Positions 14,938 to 23,179 of a DNA stretch of 35,255 bases are shown here, piece by piece. The notes beneath the pieces are model-generated. The model made no database searches, was not told where the DNA came from, and worked only from the letters and a program-made list of their open reading frames with translations. The translations under genes and the position numbers were made by a program. This stretch comes from Planctomycetia bacterium. Its GTDB lineage: Bacteria; Planctomycetota; UBA1135; UBA2386. The stretch covers positions 1-35,255 of the forward strand of contig SXPB01000252.1 in the NCBI GenBank assembly GCA_005776475.1. The letters run 5' to 3'. Within the stretch, counting starts at the first letter, position 1. Each line of letters begins with the position of its first letter.

Positions 14938-16077
14938 ATGCGTCGCCTGGCCGTGCTCGCGAGCCTGCTGCTGTTCTGCGTGTCGTTGCCCGCCCAACCG
15001 GCTACGCCGACCCCGCGGTACGCCAACGGCCTGCCCGCCGACCACTTCCCGATCGGCGTGTGGCTGCAGTCGCCGCACAACGCGAAGGCCTATGCGGCGA
15101 TCGGCATCGACCTCTACGTCGGGCTCTACCGCGGCCCGACCAAGGAACAGCTGGAAGCGCTCGAGACCGCGGGAATGCGCGTCATCTGCGAGCAGAACGA
15201 AGTCGGCCTCGGCTGGCGCGGCAAGGCCATCGTCGGCTGGATGCATCGCGACGAACCCGATAACGCGCAGGGCCGCCGGCTCGAAGGCTACGCGCCGCCG
15301 ATTCCGCCCCACGAAGTCGTCGCCTTCTACGAGCGCATGCATCGCGCCGACCCGACGCGCCCGATCCTGCTCAACCTCGGCCAGGGTGCGGCGTGGGACG
15401 GCTGGCACGGGCGCGGCGAACGCAGCGGCCATCCCGAGGACTATCCCGAATACTGCAAGGGCTGCGACACGGTGTCGTTCGACATCTATCCGGTGACGCA
15501 TCCGCACCGCGATGTCGCCGGCAAGCTCGAGTTCGTCGGCCACGGTGTCACGCGACTCGTCGAGTGGACGCGCGGGGCAAAGCCGGTGTGGGCGTGCATC
15601 GAGACCAGCCACGTCGGCAACGCCGATCGGCGACCGACGCCGGAGCAGGTGCGCGCCGAGGTGTGGATCGCGATCGCCAGCGGCGCGTCCGGCATCATCT
15701 ACTTCGCGCATGCGTTCGAACCGAAGTTCGTCGAAGCGGGCTTGCTGTCGCACCCGGAGATCGCCGCTGCGGTGCGCGACGTCAACGCCGAGGTCCGGGC
15801 CGCGGCACCGGTCCTTTCGACCCCACGCGCCGATGCCGGCGTGCGCACCGTGACCACGGGCAAGTTCGCCGTGCGCGCACATCGGCACGGGGGCGCACTG
15901 CATCTCTTCACCGCGTCGCTGCGCGGGGAAGCAAGCGAGGTCCGCTTCGAGGTGCCGGGCGCGAAGACGGGAACCGTGGCCGTGGTCGGCAGCAAGGACA
16001 CGCTGGCACTGGTCGATGGCGCCTTCATCGCGCGGTATCCGGGCTACGGCGTGCGCCAGTTCCGCATCGCCGAGTGA
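14938..16077 (+). CDS. Secreted TIM-barrel protein, glycoside hydrolase-like
   Basis: A 379-residue exported protein: signal peptide MRRLAVLASLLLFCVSLPAQ, then a barrel-like domain with FPIGVWLQSPHNAKAYAAIG and a strand GIDLYVGLYRGP. Further on are MRVICEQNEVG, IVGWMHRDEPDN, CDTVSFDIYPVTHP, KPVWACIETSHVG and WIAIASGASGIIYFAHAF. The Asp-Glu in HRDEPD and the Glu in CIETSH sit at strand ends where retaining hydrolases keep their acid/base and nucleophile, which suggests a glycosidase of the beta-galactosidase-like clan, though I cannot name a family. The C-terminal 90 residues form a small beta domain. The ATG at 14938 is fixed by the signal peptide; no Shine-Dalgarno is evident. A perfect 14-base palindrome (16082-16095) lies four bases after the stop. 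Confidence 0.7.
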   Translation: MRRLAVLASLLLFCVSLPAQPATPTPRYANGLPADHFPIGVWLQSPHNAKAYAAIGIDLYVGLYRGPTKEQLEALETAGMRVICEQNEVGLGWRGKAIVGWMHRDEPDNAQGRRLEGYAPPIPPHEVVAFYERMHRADPTRPILLNLGQGAAWDGWHGRGERSGHPEDYPEYCKGCDTVSFDIYPVTHPHRDVAGKLEFVGHGVTRLVEWTRGAKPVWACIETSHVGNADRRPTPEQVRAEVWIAIASGASGIIYFAHAFEPKFVEAGLLSHPEIAAAVRDVNAEVRAAAPVLSTPRADAGVRTVTTGKFAVRAHRHGGALHLFTASLRGEASEVRFEVPGAKTGTVAVVGSKDTLALVDGAFIARYPGYGVRQFRIAE

Positions 16078-16188
16078 CGCGGCGCCGGCCGGCGCGACAG
16101 ATCCGATACGGACGCGGCCCTTGGGGGCAGTCGCTACGCGGCTATCGTGCGGGGCGCTTCCCACCCTGCCCCTCACCCCCGGCAACCC

Positions 16189-17178
16189 ATGCGCACCCTG
16201 ACGACATTCTGCCTTGCCCTGTTCACCGCTCCCCTGTTCGCGCAGAACTGGTACTTGCCCGACAACATCGCGACGTCCGGCAACTGCAACGTGATCCCGT
16301 TCGGCCAGAACGCCGGCGGTCCGTTCTACAACAGCAAGTACCAGACGCGGGTGCTGGCGGCCGATCTCGGCAACCTGCCGGGCATCGTCAGTGGCCTCGC
16401 CTTCGCGGCGTGCAACTCCGGTCGTGCCCACTACGACCAGCTCGAAATCGTGATCGACCACATCCCGCCGGCGCAACCGCTGGTGACGACGTTCGCGCAG
16501 AACCTGACGCCGGCCGCGCAGACCGTGCTGAGCGCCACCCACTACAGCTGGATCGTGCCGGCGAGCCTGTGGACCGAAGTCGGCCTGCAGGACTTCTTCG
16601 TCTACAACGGCACCGACGATCTGGTGGTCCAGATCACGTCGACGAACGGCATCGCCCCGGTGCAGGGATTCCGCAGCGGCTCGCGCCAGCGCATCTACTG
16701 GATCGGCAGCGCCGGTCCGGCCCCGGCCAGCGGCACCGCCGGCTCGGCTGCGCTGAAGATGGAAGTCAGCATGCTCACCGCGCACACGTCGTTGCACGGT
16801 GACGGCTGCCCGGGCAGCAACGGCACGCCCGTGTTGACCTGCACCGGCCTGCCGCAGATCGGCACGTCGTTCTCGACCGACCTCAACGGTGGCGTGCCGA
16901 ACGGCGTCGCGGTGCTGCTCGCCGGCCTGACCAACGCGACGCCGCTGCCGCTCGAGCTCGGCTTCCTCGGCGCCCCGGGTTGCCACGCCTACACCGACAT
17001 CCTGGCCTCGGCGGCGATCCTGCTCGATGGCTCGGGGGTCGGCAGCTTCACTTTCCCGGTGCCGGCGACCGTCGGCGCCGGCTTCCGCTTCTACGCGCAG
17101 TACGCGTGCCTCGACCTGCCGGCGAATGCGTTCGGCATGACCACCAGCAACTACGGGCGCATTCTCGTCGGTCTGTGA
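16189..17178 (+). CDS. Secreted protein with recurrent planctomycete C-terminal beta-rich module
   Basis: A 329-residue exported protein with signal peptide MRTLTTFCLALFTAPLFAQ. The N-terminal 200 residues are beta-rich (NWYLPDNIATSGNCNVIPFG; GLAFAACNSGRAHYDQLEIV) and carry no catalytic motif I recognise. The last 126 residues (16798-17178) start GDGCPGSNGTPVLTCTG and continue through LELGFLGAPGCHAY and FTFPVPATVGAGFRFYAQYA. This pattern ends many secreted proteins in some planctomycete lineages and is shared in outline with the GHL10-like protein of this window. Paired Cys residues suggest disulfides. Its function may be surface display, adhesion or secretion sorting; none is proven. Convergent with the BNR protein, 15 bases apart. 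Confidence 0.7.
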   Translation: MRTLTTFCLALFTAPLFAQNWYLPDNIATSGNCNVIPFGQNAGGPFYNSKYQTRVLAADLGNLPGIVSGLAFAACNSGRAHYDQLEIVIDHIPPAQPLVTTFAQNLTPAAQTVLSATHYSWIVPASLWTEVGLQDFFVYNGTDDLVVQITSTNGIAPVQGFRSGSRQRIYWIGSAGPAPASGTAGSAALKMEVSMLTAHTSLHGDGCPGSNGTPVLTCTGLPQIGTSFSTDLNGGVPNGVAVLLAGLTNATPLPLELGFLGAPGCHAYTDILASAAILLDGSGVGSFTFPVPATVGAGFRFYAQYACLDLPANAFGMTTSNYGRILVGL

Positions 17179-17193
17179 CCGCGGCGACGCCCG

Positions 17194-20100
17194 TCACTTG
17201 ACGTGCGGGATCGCCAGTTCGCGCGCCAGCGCGTTGAACGCCGCCACCTGCAGCGGCTTCTCGGTGGCGAACTTCGTGAGTTCGCTGCGGATCGAAGCAC
17301 TCAGCTCCGCCGCAACGGCGGCCTGCGCCGCCGTCGGCCCGAACTCGGCCGCGTTCACCGCACCGAGCACGCCGAGCAGCTTGTCGGTGAGCTTGATCGG
17401 GAAGTTGAGCGGGTCCTGGCTGCTCTTCGACTGGGTCTGGTAGAGCGTCTCCTCGATCGGCGTGAGCGCCGCCTCGGCCGCCTTCGCCGCCGCTTCCAGC
17501 CTGGTCTTCGCTTCGCCTTCGCTGCGCGCCACGACGGCCTGCATCTGCGTGCGCAACGCCCGGATCGCGTCGATCGCCTCGTGCGCCTCGGTGACGAGCG
17601 CATTGCCGTCGCGCACCAGGCGGAAGCGCGCCTGCAGTTCGGCCGTGGTCGCGGGCGAACGTGGGTCGGGCAGGATGCGCCCGGTCACGGTGCGCTCGTG
17701 CTCGCCCATCTTCACCGTGATCGCGTAGTCGCCAGGCGGCACGCGCGGCGCGCCGCCGCGCCCCGACCACAGGATCATGCCGTCGAGGATCTTCGCGGCC
17801 TTGGTCTTCCAGGTGAGCTCGATGTCGTTCATGCCGGTGCGCACCGAGAGCTTCTTGTCGTCGTCGGTGGCGTCGGTGGCCTTCTCGCACACGACCGCGC
17901 CATCGACGTCCTTCACCACGATCGTCACCTTGTCGGCGACCGCGGCGTCTGCGGCACCGCCGATGCGGAAGCGCACGTGCAGATCCTGCTGCGGATTGCG
18001 GCCGAGGCCAGCGGCCTCCTTGTCGTTGCCGCCGCCCTGCACGACGACCAGCGGTGGGAACACGTGCAACGGCTTGCTGGCCAGATCAGGACGCACCGCG
18101 CGCAGGTGCGCGAGTCCGTCGAACGACCAGAACGAACGACCCTGCGTCGCCGCGATCAGCGAATCGCCGCGCACGACCAGATCGGTGATCGGCACCAGCG
18201 GCAGGTTCTTCTGCAGCCGCTGCCAACGCCGGCCGTCGTCGAAGCTCACCCACACGGTGCGTTCGGTTCCGCAGTAGAGCAGCCCGGGCACTTCCGGATC
18301 CGGCCGGATCGCGCGCGTGAACCACCGCGTGTCGAGGCCGCCGACGATCTCGCGCCAGGTCGCGCCGAAGTCTTCGGTCGCGAACAGGTAGGGCCGGAAG
18401 TCGTCGAGCTTGTAGCGGGTCGCCGCGACATAGCAGGCGCCGTCGCGGTGCGGATCGGCGGCGATGCAGTTGATCTGGGCCCACTCCGGCAGGCCCTTCG
18501 GCGTGACATTGGTCCACGCGGCCCCGCCGTTGCGGGTGACGTGCACGAGGCCGTCGTCGCTGCCGCACCAGATCGTGCCAGGCACGCGCCCTTCATCGAC
18601 GGTGAAGATCGTGCCGTAGTACTCGACGCTGGTGTTGTCCTTGGTGATCGGTCCACCCGACGAGCCCATCTTCGACTTGTCGTTGCGCGTGAGGTCGCCG
18701 CTGATCGGCGTCCACGTCTGCCCTTCGTCGTTGCTGCGGAACAACACCTGCGCCGCCGTGTAGAGCGCGGCGCGCTCGTGCCGCGACCACAGGATCGGGA
18801 AGTTCCACTGGAAGCGGTACTTCAGGTCCGCCGCCCCGGCCCCCATCGGATTTTCGGGCCACACGTTCACGCTGCGCGACAGCCCATTGCGGTGGTCCCG
18901 GCGCGACAACAGGCCGCCGTAGCTGCCGCCGAACACGATCTCGGCGTCGCCGGGCTTGGGTGCCAGCCAACCGCTTTCGCCACCCGCCGTGCTCTCCCAG
19001 TCGTCGCGCCCGATGCCCGCACCGCGGCTGCGATGGCTGATGCGCACCGTGCTGTTGTCCTGTTGCGCGCCGTAGATCCGGTACGGCGCCGCGTCGTCCA
19101 CGGTGATCCGGTAGAACTGCGCCGTCGGCTGGTTGTCCTGTGCGGTCCAGGTCTTGCCGCCGTCGTTCGACACGCAGCCGCCACCGTCATTGCCTTCGAC
19201 CATGCGCAGCGGATCCGCCGGGTCGATCCACAGATCGTGGTTGTCGCCGTGCGGCACGTTGATCGTCGTGAACGTCTTGCCGCCGTCGGTCGACTTGTGG
19301 AACTCGACGTTGAGCACGTAGACCGTGTCCTTCGCCTTCGGGTCGGCGAAGACGCGCGTGTAGTACCAGGCGCGTTGCCGCAGCGCGCGGTCGTCGTTGA
19401 CCTTGGTCCAGATGGCGCCCGCGTCGTCGCTGCGGAACAAGCCGCCCTGCTCCGCTTCGATCTGCGCATACAAGCGGCGCGGCTCCACCGGCGAGCTGAC
19501 GATGCCGGCGATGCCAAGCGTGCCGGTCGGCAGGCCCGGATTGCCGTGCAGCGCGGTCCAACTGTCACCGCCATCGGTGCTCTTCCACACGCCGCTGCCT
19601 TCGCCACCCGATTCGAGCGACCACGGCGTGCGCACGGCCCGCCACGTGGTGGCGTAGAGCACGTTCGGATCATCCGCCTGGAAGCACAGATCGACGGCGC
19701 CGGCGTGCGCATTCACGAAGTGCACGCGCTGCCAGGAAGCCCCGCCGTCCTTGCTGCGGTAGACGCCACGTTCGTCGTTGGGGCCCGACAGATGGCCCAT
19801 CACCGCGGCGTAGACGAGTTCGGGATTCTGCGGATGGACGCGGACGCGGCTCACGTGCCGCGAATCGGGCAGGCCGGCGAAGTTCCAGGTCTTGCCGGCG
19901 TCGGTCGACTTCCACATGCCGTCGCCGGACGACACGTTGCCGCGCCAGGTCTTCTCGCCAGTGCCGACGTAGACGATGTTGGCATCGCTCGGCGCCACCG
20001 CCACCGCACCGATCGAACCGCCGAAGGTGCCGTCGCTGATGTTCGCCCACGTCTTGCCGGCGTCGGTCGTCTTCCACACGCCGCCGCCGCAGGCGCCCAT

Positions 20101-20292
20101 GTAGTAGGTGTCGCGCTGGCCCGGCACGCCGCACACGGCGGCGACGCGTCCGCCGCGGAACGGACCGACGAGGCGCCAGTCGAGCGTGTCGAGCAGTTCG
20201 CTCGGCACTGGGCCGGGCGGCTCCTGGCTGCGCAGCGAAGGCGTGGCGAAAGGAACGAGAACGGCGACCAGGACGAGCGTGCGGGCGTGCAT
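17194..20292 (-). CDS. Secreted BNR/sortilin-type beta-propeller protein
   Basis: A 1032-residue exported protein of the VPS10/BNR beta-propeller group, often labelled glycosyl hydrolase without proof of activity. A signal peptide (MHARTLVLVAVLVPFATPSL) precedes many Asp-box repeats: GGVWKTTDAGKTWANI, MWKSTDAGKTWNFAGL, VYRSKDGGASWQRV, VWKSTDGGDSWTAL, FHKSTDGGKTFTTI, LFRSNDEGQTWTPI. The phrase DWRLVGPFRGGRV near the start is typical of the planctomycete/acidobacterial members. After the propellers (about residue 720) a beta domain contains RTVTGRILPDPR, and the end is helical (a coiled-coil-like AEAALTPIEETLYQTQ stretch). The start at 20292 is set by the signal. It follows the carboxypeptidase-regulatory-like gene by 99 bases on the same strand. 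Confidence 0.88.
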   Translation of the reverse strand: MHARTLVLVAVLVPFATPSLRSQEPPGPVPSELLDTLDWRLVGPFRGGRVAAVCGVPGQRDTYYMGACGGGVWKTTDAGKTWANISDGTFGGSIGAVAVAPSDANIVYVGTGEKTWRGNVSSGDGMWKSTDAGKTWNFAGLPDSRHVSRVRVHPQNPELVYAAVMGHLSGPNDERGVYRSKDGGASWQRVHFVNAHAGAVDLCFQADDPNVLYATTWRAVRTPWSLESGGEGSGVWKSTDGGDSWTALHGNPGLPTGTLGIAGIVSSPVEPRRLYAQIEAEQGGLFRSDDAGAIWTKVNDDRALRQRAWYYTRVFADPKAKDTVYVLNVEFHKSTDGGKTFTTINVPHGDNHDLWIDPADPLRMVEGNDGGGCVSNDGGKTWTAQDNQPTAQFYRITVDDAAPYRIYGAQQDNSTVRISHRSRGAGIGRDDWESTAGGESGWLAPKPGDAEIVFGGSYGGLLSRRDHRNGLSRSVNVWPENPMGAGAADLKYRFQWNFPILWSRHERAALYTAAQVLFRSNDEGQTWTPISGDLTRNDKSKMGSSGGPITKDNTSVEYYGTIFTVDEGRVPGTIWCGSDDGLVHVTRNGGAAWTNVTPKGLPEWAQINCIAADPHRDGACYVAATRYKLDDFRPYLFATEDFGATWREIVGGLDTRWFTRAIRPDPEVPGLLYCGTERTVWVSFDDGRRWQRLQKNLPLVPITDLVVRGDSLIAATQGRSFWSFDGLAHLRAVRPDLASKPLHVFPPLVVVQGGGNDKEAAGLGRNPQQDLHVRFRIGGAADAAVADKVTIVVKDVDGAVVCEKATDATDDDKKLSVRTGMNDIELTWKTKAAKILDGMILWSGRGGAPRVPPGDYAITVKMGEHERTVTGRILPDPRSPATTAELQARFRLVRDGNALVTEAHEAIDAIRALRTQMQAVVARSEGEAKTRLEAAAKAAEAALTPIEETLYQTQSKSSQDPLNFPIKLTDKLLGVLGAVNAAEFGPTAAQAAVAAELSASIRSELTKFATEKPLQVAAFNALARELAIPHVK

Positions 20293-20391
20293 GCGGGTGT
20301 CGATGCTACGGAACGCGCTTGGCCAGGGAGAAGGAAGTCCGCCCGCGAATGGCGCCACCTTTGCAACCTCTGCGGGCCGGCGAGCCACGCA

Positions 20392-23022
20392 TCAGCGGCC
20401 GACCGGATCCACGGCGTCCGTCTTCGGCTTCGCTTCGACGGCTTCCTTCGGCTCGATCTCCGGCGCGGGGCCGATGACGAGTTTCACTTCGCGCACCGTC
20501 TTCTCGTCGGCGCCGACGTCGAACTCCTCCCGCACGAGCGGACCTTGGCGGCCGCGTTCCTTGGCGGGCTTGAGGCTGCTGGCGTTGCTGCGCACGAACA
20601 GGGTCACCTTGCCCTCGGGCAAGAACAACCGCAGCGACTTCGTGCCCAGGGCGATCGGCACGCCGACGCCGGTGTCGTACTCGTCGTTGCCGACGCCGAA
20701 GACCATGCCGCCCATCTCCGGCTTCGCCGGCTGGTGGCGAACTTCGAGGCGATCGATCCACGGCATCGACTCCACGCCTTCCGGCCCCGCGATCGACACC
20801 GCGACTGCGGCCAGCGGCACCGACAGCGTGCGCACGACCTTGCTGTTGTTGCCCACGACGATGCGTTCGGTTTCCTTCGCCAGCAACAGCCCCGAAGCGG
20901 CATCGACGACACGCAGCATGTGCACACCACGCGACACCGGCAACACGAACGAACCGTCCGGCTGCACGAAACAGCGTGGCCCGGTCCACTGGTTGTAGCT
21001 GGAGTAGTGCTGCTCGTCGGGGTTCTCGCTGACCTGATCGGCGACCACCAACAGCACCGCACCTTCCGGCACTGCCTTCGGGAACACCAGCTTGCCCTCG
21101 ATGCACCCCGGCACGTCGGTGCTCGCATCGAAGTCGCGTTGCACGCCACCGACTTTGACGCGGAACGGCTCGATCGGCACGTAGACAGGGCCGCCGTGGC
21201 GCGGCGGCGATGGCAGTTCGACCACGAGATAGAAGCTCTCGAGCGCGATCCCGGTGAACGCGAACGTGCCGTCGCTGGCGAGCGGAGTCTTCGGCAGGTT
21301 CTGGTTGCTCGACCCACTGGAGTAGTAGTGCATGTTCGCGAATCGCGGCTGCGCCACCGGATGCAGCAGCACCTTGCTGCCCGGCGCGATCGCGAGGTTG
21401 GTGACGCGACCGGCAACTCGGGCGCCGGCGGCGAGTTTGAGTTCGACGCCGGTGCGCGGCTCCTCACTCTTGAGCGTGAGGTCGAGCGGCAGCGGCGCCG
21501 GCCGTTCCGCATGCTTCCAGCGCACCGTCCAATCGCCTTCGCCGAGTTGTTCGATGCGGAACGCGCCGTCGGCGCCGGTCGTGACCGAACCTTCGGGCGT
21601 GTCGTTGCCGGCACTCCACGAGCCCTGCGAGCGATCCTGCTTGCGCGTCGCCCACACGATGGCGCCGGCGATCGGCGCGCCGTTGCTCTCTTCGACCACG
21701 GTCCCGGCCAGCGTCGCTTCGCGCACCAGCTTGACGACGATCGGCGGCGCCGCCGCAATCTTGTCGGCATCGGGCCACGCCACGTCGCGTTCGGTTCCCG
21801 GCGCATAGCCCGCGGCTTGCACGCGCACGATGCCGGTGCGCGAATCGTTGTCGCCGGGCCCCTTCACGGTCGTCTCGTTGCCTTCGCTTGCGGCGACACC
21901 GCGCAGACTGTGCGCGACGATGTAGTCGAGGTAGGACTCGTTCTGCAGCGCGAACTGCTGCCAGACCGACGTCGCGCGGATGCCGACCACCGGTTTGCCG
22001 GCCGCATCGACCGCCTGCACGCGCAGCGAGCCTTCCGCTGGCGCGGCACTGGCGCTGGCCGCGGCGCCACCGAGCACGATCTCCAGGGTGGCAACCGGCG
22101 CATCGAGCACCGCAGACTCCCCGGCATCGGCCGGCGTCGCGCGACGGCCGACGATGGCGGTGGCGGCCCGAGGCCGCGACGCACTGACCCGGAAGCGACC
22201 GGCGTACTCGATCGGCAGTTCGAAGGTGCCATCGGCCGCGGCGCGCACGCGCGTGGTCGGACCGCTGCGTTCGTAGGTCGCCCGAACGATGGCCCCGGCG
22301 ACGAGTGCGCCCTTGTCGTCGACCACGCGACCGGCGACGCGGCCGGCCTTCGCCAGCACGACCTCGAGCGATGCCCCGGCCGCGGCTCCCATCAGGGTGT
22401 CGCGCTGATGGTCCTTCGCGGCGAAGTCGAGCACGACGCCGTGCGCGAGTGCACACGGCAGTTCGAAGATGCCGCTCGCGTTGCTCACGGCGCGCACATG
22501 CGCCCCGGAACTTGCGCCGCTGAAAGAGCGCGAATGATCCAGCACGTCGCGCATCGTGACGGAAGCCCCGACGATGCCCTTGCCGTCGGTGTCGCGCACG
22601 CGACCGAACAATCGCGCCCCAACCGGCAGCACGAAGTCTCCCGCATCGGTGTCGGCACGCGGGCGCGTTGGGGCACCCGGCGTCGGCGGCTGCAGCTTCC
22701 ACTGGATACTGGGTGCGATCGCCGCGTGACCCTTCGCCGCGATCTGCAGCGACGGCCAGTCGATCGCGTCCATCTCCGGAGCTGCCGCGACGCGCAGCGT
22801 GAAGCGGCCCTCGGCGTCAGTCGTGGACGGCGGCGCTGCCAGCAACTGCGCCGTCGTGATCGACTCGCGCGGCACGAACGCGACCGCAGCGCCGACGACC
22901 GGTTTGCCGGTGGCGTCCAGCACGCGCCCCGTGAGGTTCACCGTCGCCGCAGGTTCGCCCTGGGCGACCAATGCCGAACACCAGAGCACGAACGACAGGA
23001 AGGGGGTGGTGGCGTTGCGCAT
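20392..23022 (-). CDS. Secreted multi-repeat carboxypeptidase-regulatory-like (Ig-fold) protein
   Basis: An 876-residue exported protein made largely of CarboxypepD_reg-like beta-sandwich repeats. Signal peptide MRNATTPFLSFVLWCSALVAQ, with GGAGAAG as a good Shine-Dalgarno-like site just upstream. Repeat openings are easy to follow: VNLTGRVLDATGKPVVGAAV, LFGRVRDTDGKGIVGASVTM, VAGRVVDDKGALVAGAIVRA, LRVQAVDAAGKPVVGIRATS, LAGTVVEESNGAPIAGAIVW. Later repeats are shorter and more diverged. There is no peptidase domain, so it probably serves as a structural or binding scaffold outside the cell. The C-terminus is Lys/Glu/Pro-rich. Divergent from the fucosidase gene across 157 bases that contain an 8-base inverted repeat. 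Confidence 0.85.
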   Translation of the reverse strand: MRNATTPFLSFVLWCSALVAQGEPAATVNLTGRVLDATGKPVVGAAVAFVPRESITTAQLLAAPPSTTDAEGRFTLRVAAAPEMDAIDWPSLQIAAKGHAAIAPSIQWKLQPPTPGAPTRPRADTDAGDFVLPVGARLFGRVRDTDGKGIVGASVTMRDVLDHSRSFSGASSGAHVRAVSNASGIFELPCALAHGVVLDFAAKDHQRDTLMGAAAGASLEVVLAKAGRVAGRVVDDKGALVAGAIVRATYERSGPTTRVRAAADGTFELPIEYAGRFRVSASRPRAATAIVGRRATPADAGESAVLDAPVATLEIVLGGAAASASAAPAEGSLRVQAVDAAGKPVVGIRATSVWQQFALQNESYLDYIVAHSLRGVAASEGNETTVKGPGDNDSRTGIVRVQAAGYAPGTERDVAWPDADKIAAAPPIVVKLVREATLAGTVVEESNGAPIAGAIVWATRKQDRSQGSWSAGNDTPEGSVTTGADGAFRIEQLGEGDWTVRWKHAERPAPLPLDLTLKSEEPRTGVELKLAAGARVAGRVTNLAIAPGSKVLLHPVAQPRFANMHYYSSGSSNQNLPKTPLASDGTFAFTGIALESFYLVVELPSPPRHGGPVYVPIEPFRVKVGGVQRDFDASTDVPGCIEGKLVFPKAVPEGAVLLVVADQVSENPDEQHYSSYNQWTGPRCFVQPDGSFVLPVSRGVHMLRVVDAASGLLLAKETERIVVGNNSKVVRTLSVPLAAVAVSIAGPEGVESMPWIDRLEVRHQPAKPEMGGMVFGVGNDEYDTGVGVPIALGTKSLRLFLPEGKVTLFVRSNASSLKPAKERGRQGPLVREEFDVGADEKTVREVKLVIGPAPEIEPKEAVEAKPKTDAVDPVGR

Positions 23023-23179
23023 TGTCTTCTCCGTGGCGACCAAGGGAAGGATGGTAGCGACGGCGGCGTCACGAGGGAACTTCCCCGCCCCGGCACACTC
23101 TCGGCCCGACTCGACCATCGCAAGCGCCGCGCAACCATGCGAGAGTGCGAGCCTCGTTCGTTCGACACCGGAAAAGCCA

